A stretch of 64,000 nucleotides of DNA from Diphasiastrum complanatum. Its lineage: Eukaryota; Streptophyta; Lycopodiopsida; Lycopodiales; Lycopodiaceae. The position numbers and the translations under genes were made by a program. The notes under the pieces were generated by a model. It saw nothing but the letters and a program-made list of their open reading frames with translations. It had not been told where the DNA came from and did not search any database. This document shows positions 42,693 through 52,939 of this stretch, in pieces. Position 1 is the stretch's first letter. Every line of letters begins with the position of its first letter. The stretch lies in NCBI GenBank assembly GCA_029204225.1, contig CM055108.1:16018722-16082721 (forward strand), in the 5' to 3' direction.

Positions 42693-43340
42693 TGTGAAAG
42701 ATTTCAGATCCTTAAGATCCAATCTACTTGAATGATCTTTGGTTATAAAGAGAAATACACTACCAATCTCACCAATGTAGAAAAATCAGCATCTACACAC
42801 AATTTGAGATGCAAACACTAATAGAACTTGATCAAACTTGAATGAAATGATTATGTATTGTTGCTGTCCATACAAAACCAACAAGCTACTATATTTCACA
42901 CGTGTGGATCCAAAAATAGCAAATATAGATCATTCTACACATAGAATTGCAAGCAATTACCAAGATAGTGCACCAATGGATAGTAGAACCCAAGAAAACC
43001 ATGTATAAGCATGAAATGAAATAGAGGAGAGAATATCACTCTCTCCACGAGTTACATCCTTTTATAACAGGTCCAAACCCTATTTGGCCACTTGGCTTTC
43101 CCACCAAAATGCTAACCCTACTAATTTTGGGTCTAGATTCAATGTACCCAACTTATTCAAATTGAATCTACTCAAACTCGCATTCTATCTTTCCCACACT
43201 TTCAAAAAGTGTTTATTCAAATGAAATTTAGACTAATGAACTTTGAAAAGTCAACCTCTAAGTCTAAAACAAGTTTTGGCCTCAATATGCCCAATATAAA
43301 AATATAGCAAAATGTGATGAAACTAATTGAATCTTTCACA
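42693..43340 (-). repeat. 5' LTR of copia element E
   Basis: 648 bp, by eye a few percent different from the left LTR (for example TGTGAAAGATTTCAG versus TGTGAAATATTTTAG). It carries the palindrome CACACGTGTG at 42897-42906. The adjoining GCTCTGATACCA at 42681-42692 is the initiator-Met PBS in minus orientation. Confidence 0.92.
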
Positions 43341-44541
43341 GTATCTGCATCAAAGATTGTACATTGTTCAGAAGAGAAAGTAACAGTGTAGCCCTCATCA
43401 ATTATCTTAGAGAGTGATAACATGTTCTTTGATAGCTGAGGTACATGAAGAACATTGGGAACACAAATAGAAAGATTATTGTTGAACGTGTTCTTGACTG
43501 TCTCTTTGCCTTCCACTTGTATGGTGCTTGAATCTCCACGGTAGATGAATTGATCTCTGCTATGAGTTGCATACTCAGTAAATCATTCATTAAGAGAGGT
43601 CATGTGTTGGGTAGCATCATTGTCCAGGTACCAGCTGTCGTGGTCTTCATTGCCACTATTGTAAGCCATTAACAGGTGTAAATTTTGCTCCTTGAATTCC
43701 ACCGCATTGGAGGAATTTGGCTGTTGTTGCTGTGGTTGCTTCTTTGCCTCGTTGTAGATGCGGATTCGACATTCCTTGATGTCGTGATTAGCTCTCTTGC
43801 AATATTTGTAGAAGAGCTTCTTGCGCGATCCACTGCTCTCACCTTGAGTATGAGGCTTCTGCTAATGTTGTTGCTGCACTTGATTCTTGTCCTAGGAATA
43901 GCCTTTCTTCTTGGTGTACCTGAGGGCCACAGACTTATCTTTGATGGACAGGTCTTTCTCTGTTTTTTTTTTAAAAAAAGATGACCGATTACCTTTTGAA
44001 GAGTGAGGTCATGTTGTGTGGAGATGATCACCACAAAGTGTTCACACGACATTGGAAGAGAAGAAAACAAGGTCATAACTACACCATCACCTTGAATAAC
44101 ACATCCTACAGTTGATAACTGATCCATTAAAGACTTAAAGTTGTTGATGTGAGAAGTGATGGCAGTAGAATCAGTCATGCTAAGTGTGAAAAACTTTATT
44201 CTAAGGTGTAATCTAGTGGTTACATCTTGACTCTTATATAGACTTGATAGCAAATTCAGTGCTTCTCTAGAGCTTTTGCACGTGGTAACATGGGATATTT
44301 GGGAGTCAGTCAGATTGAGTGTGATACATGCTAAGGCCTTCTGATCTTTGATCTTCCATGCCTTTGCTTGACTGCCATCTTCTGGTTTCAGGTCAGAACC
44401 TTCTACTACGTCCCAAACATCTCTATCTATCAACATCATCCAGAGTTTTAACTTCCGGATGTAGAAGTTAGAACCATTGAACTTGTCAATGATTCTAGCC
44501 TCATTGGATGATGATGACGAAGAGTTACCAATACGAGACAT
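43341..44541 (-). pseudogene. copia element D, gag and protease part right of insertion E
   Basis: gag starts MSRIGNSSSSSSNEARIIDK at 44541. FNGSNFYIRKLKLWMMLIDR, ACITLNLTDSQISHVTTCKS and LRIKFFTLSMTDSTAITSHI are standard copia gag. After a frame change near 43970 comes a degenerate zinc knuckle (YCKRANHDIKEC). A protease remnant follows in which the usual WYLDSGATQHMT reads WYLDNDATQHMT, so the catalytic DSG is lost. The pre-integrase VLHVPQLSKNMLSLSKIIDE runs to 43346, where E begins. It matches the left part across the insertion. Confidence 0.88.
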
Positions 44542-45560
44542 GTTAACAGTAATACAAATAGAATAATCTCTCGGTTTATCTTATAGGGCGGTAGAATGCA
44601 AATGGAAAAATGAGAAGAAAATAGTTGCAAAACGACTTTTCCTTTATTATGGGCTGCTACGTGCAAGAACAATCTAAAAGAATGTAACTGCTAAGTTATA
44701 GTCATAGCTCAAGTGCTCTGCCCAATAGGATCTTAAAAAATCTATTCATACTCAAAAAAACAAATGGATGAATGAGTATAGTCCGCCGAAGAGATTAGAT
44801 ATGGTGTGTGGTATTACTGCAAATGGATCTTAATAAGAATTTCAGATTAGAATATGAAAGTGATAAAGTAGAGTGATAATGCGAGTTCCTCAGGCGTCAA
44901 AGACAACCATCATCTGATAAAAAACTGAGGAGTCGTAGACGTCCATGTTTTGATTAGAGTGAGTAAACGAGCGTGATCAAACAGAAGTGAAGTGCATTCA
45001 AATCACAATAAGCATTCATCTACGTTATACATAGATAAAAGACGTATTGTTGTTATATTACATTGAGGCACAACAATAAGTTACAACCAGAATGGCAACG
45101 TAACTTGGAGGCTCAAAATCATTTGTCTAATGGATGGAGCATCATGGAGAATGTGTGAGGAATATGTGTTTATACAACGCATCCTTGTATCTAATTATAA
45201 TCAATGTTTGTCATCTAACTAAGTACTTTGTCACTCAGGGAGTAGTTGAACTACGATGACAGAATCACAAATGTACGTTAAATACATGGTCAGGCGATTC
45301 AAGATCGCTGACGTGGACGAGAACGTAGCATATTTTCTTTCACTTTACGTTTTTTGAGAAGTGGCTAGAGACGTTTTTTGTTGAAATAGATGACCTTCGC
45401 ATTTTTCTCTTTCTTCATATTTTTCGTGAAAAAGCCGAAGATGTTAAAAATAGTTCATTTATTGAAGTGATTGTTTTGTCGCACTTTTGCGAAAAAGGCA
45501 AAAAAGACGACAAAAAGTTTACTTCTTTGAAATAGTTGAAAAGAAGTTACTTGTCGAAAA
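44542..45560. other. Upstream flank of element D, nothing firm
   Basis: Presumably leader and LTR of element D, but no PBS or LTR edge can be fixed. The best candidate, GTGCTCTGCCCAATAGG near 44712-44728, is a poor PBS match. No gene is seen. Confidence 0.35.
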
Positions 45561-45577
45561 ATAGTGACTTTCTTGAA

Positions 45578-45775
45578 GTTGTCGAAGAAGCCGGACACTT
45601 CGGTTGAAGAACGAAGTTGTCGAAGAATTCAAAGACTTCGGAGACCTCGGACATTTCGGATGATGGAAGAAGTCGAACACTTGGTTGATGAACGAAGTTG
45701 TCGAAGAAGTTGGACACTTCGGTTGATGAACAAAGTTGTCGAAGAAGTCGGAGTCTTCGGATGTTGAGTGACTTG
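45578..45775. repeat. Imperfect tandem repeat with GAAGTTGTCGAAGAA core
   Basis: Three to four degenerate units GAAGTTGTCGAAGAAGT(C/T)G plus GACACTTCGGTTGATGAAC, with a variant middle unit. The unit mixes GAAG and CTTCG, so each copy can fold on itself. The minus-strand ORFs here (FVHQPKCPTSSTTSFINQ) are by-products of the repeat. Confidence 0.7.
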
Positions 45776-46446
45776 ATTCTTGAAGAACTCGAGGATGATC
45801 AGGCCTTCGATGTTCTTCATGATGCTTTGACATTCGAATGTAAAATTAGACGGGAATGGATACCCTTTGATATAGATTAGCCGAAAAGTCGATGAAGTCG
45901 ACTTTCAATCGACTGATTCGATTCGATTCTGTGTAGAAATTGCAGGTTGTTGAACTGCTTACAGAAATCCGTGCATTTTACCAGGTATTATTCTGCACAC
46001 AGAATGAGAGTAATTTTGCAAAATAGCAAAATAGGAAACTTTATGATTCCTGTAGGAAGAATCTTGAAAATAGAAATTGTATTCACCAAGGAGACAATTG
46101 TGGACTTAATTTCCAACACATATGTACAAAAGAATTCGTTTGGTAGATTTTCAATGTGTTTGTCTATGTTCTTGTATATATTGAATAGCAACACCAACTA
46201 AATAAGCAATGTCAAGTCCACTATGTGTCAAATATGTCAAGCTACTTAATAGTGTTGAAAGTACAGTACTAAGGACCATAAATAAGCCTACAAAAGACTC
46301 CAAGAGTGATTGATTGACTGATACACCTATTTATTGCAAAACTATCACAAGATCTTGATCTAGAAAAGCAATATTGGATCCCGCAATCAAGAGCAATCAA
46401 AAGCATTAATCAAGCACTTAATCAGTATAACATGTTATCATAGATT
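45776..46446. other. Spacer left of element F
   Basis: AT-rich DNA, no gene or repeat recognised apart from the target-site copy AAGTG at 46447-46451. Confidence 0.4.
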
Positions 46447-46451
46447 AAGTG

Positions 46452-47118
46452 TGTGAAGTTTTTAGCACGTGTGAACTTCACCACACACCCTACAGGATCT
46501 TACTGAGGTGTTGTGATTGCACAAAATTGATCAAAGAACAGTATGCTTGAAAAATCTAAGACAAGAGCACAATGGCATACATTTGATGAAAAGATCTAAC
46601 TCTTCACTATAAGAATGTCAGAAATAATTCTAAGTGTTCAGTATGGGAAAAAGAGGCTGCTCTCGGGTAGAGAGAGAAAATCATACATAGGTAACTCGGG
46701 TAGAGAGAGAATGAGTCCAAAACACCAAAATCTCAATATTCACAATATGGCAAAACATGCCCAGTTTTCCCTACATGAGAGAGACTCGAATTCCTACAGT
46801 GGAGTTGCATGGAAAGTCCACTTAACTGAACTAATTCACCTACCAGAGATCCACATGTGTAACTACATGCATGTATGGTGCATGTACAGCATGTCAACTC
46901 ATAAAATTGCATAGACATGTGTAGATCACAGAAACTACTTTGCATGTTGCATGCACTGATTGCATGTGGCTTGCATGCATGCAGTAAGACTTTGCATGAT
47001 ATCTAAACATCTGCATGTCATCATAATTGAACCATGTACAACATGAAATCTAGTGGAAATTATCATGGACATGACCCCAAACTCGAGATAGGAAGATAAT
47101 ATTTTAATAATCTTCACA
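46452..47118 (-). repeat. 3' LTR of copia element F
   Basis: 667 bp. It starts TGTGAAGTTTTTAGCACGTG and ends AATAATCTTCACA, and lacks the 60-bp block of the right copy. The ORF pairs at 46615-46945 and 51686-52016 are the same LTR sequence read twice, not genes. Confidence 0.93.
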
Positions 47119-47132
47119 CTCCTCCTTAAAAT

Positions 47133-48577
47133 TTATGTTCCTATCAACATAGATTTTGAAATTAGGCCAAGGTTAGACCTCATCTTCATAAAGACATTCT
47201 TGAGTAGAGGCTTGGTGAGAAGATCTGCAACACAATCTGAAGATGAAACATGCTCCAGTAAGATCTCTCTTCCAATGACTTTTTCTCTTACAGAATGATG
47301 ATCCACTTCAATATGCTTGCTCCTTGTATGAAAGACTGGATTATTTGCAAGAGCCTGAGCAGAAATGTTATCATTCTTGATAATCGGTAAATCTTCATCT
47401 GCATAACACTTAAGCTCCAAATGTAGCCTTTTGATCCATAAAACCTCCTTTGTTGTGGTTGTAAGAGATTTGTATCAAGCTTCACAGGACAGCCAAGAAA
47501 CCAAATTTCCTCCAAAAACACTTGTGGATTTCCTATCCAACTTGTCTCCTGCAAAATCTGAATCTGAAAAAGGAATCAAAGTCAGATCTTCTCCTTCATA
47601 GTATAGTCCATAATCCAAGGTAGAAGATATATACCTCAAGACTCTTTTAGCCAACTTCCAATGATATAACTTTGGATCCTGCATGTGTTGACTTAGCTTA
47701 TGAACACAAAAGCTTAGATCAGGCCTAGTCACCGTTAACCAAATAAGTGAGCCAATAAGACTCCTATAAAGAGTGATGTCCTCAAAGGATTTTTCATCAT
47801 CTTTAATAGGAACTTTTACAGTGTGGTCCATAGGTGTATCTATGCCATTACAGTTCTCCATATGAAATTTTCTGAGCATGGAAAGTGCATATCCACTTTG
47901 GCTTATAAATGCATGACCTTTCCAAAAATCTATTTCAAGGCCTAGAATATAGTGAAGAACAGCTAATTCCTGCATTTTAAACTCGGTACCAAGTGCATGC
48001 TTAGTTTCTTCAACTAACTTCTCACTGTTTCCACAAAGAATGATATCATCTACATAGATGAGAAGAATAATCACAAAGTTATCTACAAACTTATAATACA
48101 GAGAAGGGTCATATTCACTTAGACAAAATCCGAGTGATATGAGATAAGAATTGAGCCTTGCATACCAAGACCTTGGTGCATGTTTCAGTCCATACAGACT
48201 TTTGAACAAAAGACAAACTTTTGAATCATCACCTTCCTTCACAAAACCTGAAGGTTGCTCCATATAAATCTCCTCCTCAAGGTAACCATTGAGAAATGCA
48301 TTAGAAACATCATACTAGAACATACTCCATTTGTGAAAACATGCAAGAGAGATGAGTATTCGAATTGTTACCATCTTTGCAACTGGTGCAAAGGTATCTT
48401 CATAATCAAGACCTTTAATCTGTGAGTAGGCTTTAGCACAAATCTTGCTTTATACTTATTGATAGATCCATCATGATTATACTTGATTCTGGATACCCAC
48501 TTACATCCGATCACATGCATGTTGTTTGGTGGCTCTACAAGCTCCCATGTGTTATTTGACATCAAGGCTTCAAATTA
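47133..48577 (-). pseudogene. copia reverse transcriptase and RNase H (element F)
   Basis: RT start NNTWELVEPPNNMHVIGCKW, a frame change, then a 263-codon open stretch with SKVCLLFKSLYGLKHAPRSW, LLIYVDDIILCGNSEKLV holding the intact YVDD, LHYILGLEIDF and LIGSLIWLTVTRPDLSFCVH. RNase H begins LIPFSDSDFAGDKLDRKSTS. A frame change near 47475 separates the rest (ISAQALANNPVFHTRSKHIE, LEHVSSSDCVADLLTKPLLK). Two or three lesions only. Confidence 0.9.
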
Positions 48578-49260
48578 TTAAGTCATTGCTTCAACCCACT
48601 CCTTGGATTGAAAAGCTTCTTGGACATCCTTAGGCTCTTCATCTGATATAAAAAGTGCATGATAGGAAGTTTCACCTTCCACTTGCCTTCCTTCTTCATC
48701 ATATGTGAGCCTCCTTGGCTTAGATCTTGCTCGTGTAGATCTTCTTGGTGTGGTAGCTTGAATATGCTCCTCCTCAAGCCTCGGCCTCACCTCTTCTTGA
48801 ACATCCTCAAGGTTGATGATTGATCTTGCATGAGTCTCTTTGACTTGAACATCATCCAAGTTAAATTTCTGATCTTCATGGAAGACCACATCTCTACTAA
48901 CAACATTTTTGTCAGTAGAGGGCAAATAAATCTTGTATGCTTTTTTAGTATATGCATAACCTACAGAAATTCCTTTTACTGCACTAGGATCTTCCTTCTT
49001 CCTAGTTTCTAGAGGTACATGCACAAAGCATACACAGCCAAAAATCCTAAGATAATCTACCTTAGGCTTTTTCTTATACAACATCTCAAATGGTGTCTTT
49101 CCTCCTATTGCAAGATTTGGAAGCCTATTACAAAGATAGTTTGCACATGCAACTGCCTCTCCCCAAAATTCTTTAGGCAGAGAAGCTTCCAGCCTAATGG
49201 CTTTTGCACATTCACACAAAGTTCTATATTTTCTCTCAGCAACTCCATTTTGCTAAGGAG
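48578..49260 (-). pseudogene. copia integrase C-terminal part (element F)
   Basis: Continues integrase in another frame: GVAERKYRT-type block just upstream with a stop, then MCECAKAIRLEASLPKEFWG, CANYLCNRLPNLAIGGKTPF, YLRIFGCVCFVHVPLETRKK and KAYKIYLPSTDKNVVSRDVV. The variable linker TPRRSTRARSKPRRLTYDEE follows. It ends at EWVEAMT with a stop where RT begins. Confidence 0.88.
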
Positions 49261-50721
49261 TATATGAACAAGAGAACTCTCTTTGAATACTCTCTCTCTC
49301 ACACAAAAGTCTTTAAACTTATTGGAAGTGTATTCTCCTCCACTATCACTTCTTAAGGCTTTTATCTTGAAAGGAAACTGCTTCACTTTAAAAGTAAGAA
49401 AAACATCATAAACCATGGCTTTTGAAGACAACATATAGATCCAAGAATGTCTTGTATAATCATCTACAAAAGAGACAAAGTAGTTGGCTCCTCCTTTGCT
49501 CATAGTTGATGAGAAATGAACATCTGAGTGTACAAGTTCAAATGGTTGCTTTGTCTTGATACTTGATCTAGGAAAAGGCCTTCTGTGTGACTTTTCCAAC
49601 ACACAAGCTTCACAACATAGAAGCTCCTTTGACAGTGTCTTTGGTAGACCAATAGTTTTTCCTTCTTTGATCATAGATTGCATGGCTTTGAAATTGGGAT
49701 GACCCAATCTCTTATGCCACAGATCCTCCTGTAGAACCTTGGTTTCATAAGCTATATCTGAAATGTTAGCACCCCACCAGACTTCTTCATTCTTAAAATG
49801 AAAAGATGAAAAAGTAGACATCATTAATGAATCCTCACTTTCACTCTCTACACCCTCACACTCATCCTCATTGGTAAGGTTAGCTTGCTTAGATTGGTTC
49901 TTCTTCTTGAAATAGTTTGATGCATAATGTCCTTTCTTTCCACAAGAAAAACACTTGATCTTTGACAACTTCTTCTTGCCACTGGATGTTGCACCTTGTG
50001 AGGACTGATCCTCACCACCTTCTTTGGCTTTGTCCTTCTTGAAGTGTTGTTGTCCTTTGCCCTTGCCTTTTGACTTGTCTCTGACGAAGAGTGCTTTGTC
50101 ATCTCCACCATCTTTCAATGAAAGTCTGTTGATCCTCAGCATCTTGTTCTCTTGCCTGCTTTCTTCAGCAATGAGAACACCTTGCGGTGTCTCCAAGGAT
50201 GGAAGATCCTCTCTAACAACATAAGTCTGCACAATATTGTCATACTCATCTCTAAGTCCATTTAGGACTACTTGAACAAGTTCAGTGTTCTTAAGAGCAT
50301 CACTAATACCAGCAAACTCTTGATGAAGATCCTTAACTCTCATGACATATGATGAAGCACTCTCATCTACTCTCTGATAACTTAGAAATATTTGGTTTCT
50401 AAGTGTAAGCAATCTAGAAGTATTTTTGATTTCATAGATTGTTTTTAGAGTATCCCAAGCTTCCTTGGCAGTGGTGCATGTACTGATCTCTCTTAACACT
50501 TCATTGGTAACATTCATTTTTATAAAATGAAGGGCAATTCTGGTTCTTTTGTGGAATGCTGCAACTTCATTAGGTGCAGTAGGTTCTTCTTCAGCTCCAC
50601 TCACAATATCCATTACATCCTGTAGAATCAACAATGATTCCATTCTGATCTTCCACATTGCATTATTGGAAGATGTTAATTTCTCACTGTACTCTAAGAA
50701 ATGTGAACCAGATGAAGACAT
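49105..50721 (-). pseudogene. copia gag-integrase fusion frame lacking protease (element F)
   Basis: 538-codon open frame. Gag: MSSSGSHFLEYSEKLTSSNN, WKIRMESLLILQDVMDIV, IKMNVTNEVLREISTCTTAK. A zinc knuckle CFSCGKKGHYASNY follows, whose last Cys is Tyr, then an acidic linker. The frame passes at about 49790 straight into the pre-integrase LQEDLWHKRLGHPNFKAMQS and integrase core (FELVHSDVHFSSTMSKGG, FVSFVDDYTRHSWIYML, LRSDSGGEYTSNKFKDF). The protease DSGAS region is gone with frame kept. A frameshift near 49290 ends the conserved frame before the catalytic Glu region. Confidence 0.9.
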
Positions 50722-51505
50722 CTTTTTGGTGAGAAATTCTAGTAATGATAAAAAGATGGAGTTGAAAGTATGTTGCTTGCTATCTCAATATAGGATCTAA
50801 CACATATGTTGATCCACCCTATGAAATCTTGCAACAAATGTGGGAACAAATCCTCAATACAGAAAATCAATCTATCTTGAATTTGGATCTTGCTTCTGTC
50901 ACAAAAGAAGAAGCACATGCAACAAGAAGTCTATCTCTCCCACGAGTTTCAATGTACTGATAAACTCTCTAGGAACTTACTTTCAACTCAAACACAGTAA
51001 TATGTGTGAAATGAGAAGTCTAAGACCTCAGAACACTCACTTCTATCCAATCCTACTTGATTGACAGTAAAAATTGATGAAAATGGTGAAAAAGACAGAT
51101 GTGTGCTCACTTTGGCATATCCCACGAGTTGAATACCCTCTGATTGCCTAAAACTCTTCTAAAAACAAATCAAATTGATTTAGAAACAAGAGCAACACAT
51201 TCTACTCTCCAATACCTATCCAACAAGCTAATTCTACTCTCCAATACCTATCCAACAAGCTATAGAACATCAAATTTGGATCATTCCTTGAGAAGTAGCA
51301 CTCATTAATGAGGGATGATTTCACACATGTGAGCTCTCTGTCCATACAGAGCTCCGCTGGATCAGATCAGTCTTGATTTGATCCACTTATGATCCACAGA
51401 TTGCTTGTTTCTCAGCGAGTTTGAATCCTTCTCCAAAATCCGAGTTCCTGCAAGCAAAAACACTGATGATCTGATGTATACACCCTCACCTCTTCAAATC
51501 ATGAA

Positions 51506-51517
51506 GCTCTGATACCA
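51506..51517 (-). promoter_or_regulatory. Primer-binding site of copia element F (initiator tRNA-Met)
   Basis: GCTCTGATACCA on plus, TGGTATCAGAGC on minus, directly next to the LTR edge. Confidence 0.92.
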
Positions 51518-52247
51518 TGTGAAGTTTTTAGCATGTGTGAACTTCACCACACACTCTACAGGATCTTACTGAGGTGTTGTGATTGCACAAGATTGATCAA
51601 AGAACAGTATGCTTGAAAAATCTAAGGCAAGAGCACAATGGCATACATCTGATGAAAAAATCTAACTCTTCACTATGAAAAATGAATGTCAGAAATAATT
51701 CTAAGTGTTCAGTATGGGAAAAAGAGGCTGCTCTCGGGTAGAGAGAGAAAATCATACATAGATAACTCGGGTAGAGAGAGAATGAGTCCAAAACAGCAAA
51801 ATCTCAATATTCACAATATGGCAAAACATGCCCAGCTTTCCCTACATGAGAGAGACTCGAATTCCTACAGTGGAGTTGCATGGAAAGTCCACTTAACTGA
51901 ACTAATTCACCTACCAGAGATCCACATGCGTAACTGCATGCATGTATGGTGCATGTACTGCATGTCAACTCATAAAATTGCCTAGACATGTGTAGATCAC
52001 AGAAACTACTTTGCATGTTGCATGCATTGATTGCATGTGGCTTACATGCATATAGTAAGACTTTGCATGCTATCTAAACATCTGCATGTCATCATAATTG
52101 AACCTCTCTAACTCAAATCTGAGCTACACTAGAAGGATATGTGCTCAATTCACACTCCTTATATGTACAACATGAAATCTAGTGAAAATCATCATGGACA
52201 TGACCCCAAACTCAAGATAGGAAGATAATATTTTAATAATCTTCACA
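51518..52247 (-). repeat. 5' LTR of copia element F
   Basis: 730 bp, nearly identical to the left LTR apart from a block of about 60 bp (52106-52165, CTCTCTAACTCAAATCTGAG to CACACTCCTTAT) that the left copy lacks. A GCATGTGTG/CACACGTGTG-like motif sits just inside the edge. Confidence 0.93.
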
Positions 52248-52252
52248 AAGTG

Positions 52253-52815
52253 TACTCAAGTTTAGATAGCAAAGCATTCACAAAAACTCAAGACAAATGC
52301 GTAGAAAACTCAAGATTGCCAATGTGCTCCCAAAAACTTCTCCTCACTATTGAATGATAGATTGCATGTACAAAAGGGATCTTCTCCTCTCAAGTTAGGT
52401 GAAAATACAGCATGTAATAAGGAGATTGATTGATCTTTCTTGCCCTAATATGTCAATCTTACCTAACCCTAGAGTTTTTCCAATTTGATGGTTAGGTTGA
52501 TCAAGTACCTCCATGATTTGAGGAGTTTGGTCCTACAATTTAGGAATCATGACCAAACAAACCTAACTAACCCTATGAATGATATCTAACCTATCTAGGG
52601 TAGCCGACCCACATGGAAACATGGATTCACACGTGTGGGACCCACCTACGTACAAATTTACATAGTTTTATCAAGTAAAATTGCCAATTTTGACAATTTT
52701 TCACAAATAGCTGCCTATACAAGTAGGAATCCGATGTTTCAAACTCGTCATATGTAGCTAGCATAATACTTACATCCATTGGCCTATATCATATACACCT
52801 CTTAATCCATCACTC
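52253..52815. other. Spacer right of element F
   Basis: AT-rich. It contains CACACGTGTG at 52628-52637, like the LTRs of E, so it may be part of an older LTR. No gene. Confidence 0.35.
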
Positions 52816-52817
52816 CC

Positions 52818-52921
52818 TTTGGAAAAGGTATATTTCACATCCATATGTTAGATTTTTCAACCATAGAAAGCAAAAATAGCAATGACAGAATTTATAGTAA
52901 CCATTTTAGTTATGAATGGGT
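52818..52921 (-). pseudogene. Short copia reverse transcriptase relic
   Basis: Minus-strand translation KMVTINSVIAIFAFYG, stop, KI, stop, HMDVKYTFSKG fits the copia RT block A(K)M.TIR.VIAIA..YGW.IHQMDVK.AFLNG with two nonsense changes. Confidence 0.7.
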
Positions 52922-52939
52922 GTGAGCTTTCTTTAAAAT

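Larger units (their letters stand above)
37044..43340 (-). mobile_element. Ty1/copia element E, complete ends, inserted in element D
   Basis: 6.3-kb element with two similar LTRs (37044-37693 and 42693-43340), both TGTGAAA...TTTCACA. The PBS lies at 42681-42692 and a polypurine tract beside the left LTR. Flanks are (A)GTAT at 37039-37043 and GTAT at 43341-43344, consistent with a target duplication. It splits the pre-integrase region of element D. Gag, protease and integrase frames are broken, and most of RT is replaced by unrelated DNA (37980-39590). Confidence 0.9.
46452..52247 (-). mobile_element. Ty1/copia element F, complete ends with 5-bp TSD
   Basis: 5.8-kb element with LTRs at 46452-47118 and 51518-52247 (TGTGAAG...CTTCACA), a PBS with no spacer (51506-51517) and a purine tract AAGGAGGAG beside the left LTR. 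It is flanked by perfect 5-bp repeats AAGTG (46447-46451 and 52248-52252). Coding parts run gag, integrase, RT, RNase H on minus; protease is missing. Near-identical LTRs suggest a recent insertion, but frameshifts in integrase and RT mean it was mobilised in trans or decayed afterwards. Confidence 0.93.

Noticed and set aside
46615-52016. A duplicated gene pair (46615-46914 and 51686-51985)
   Set aside because: The two ORFs lie in the paired LTRs of element F and are identical because the LTRs are.
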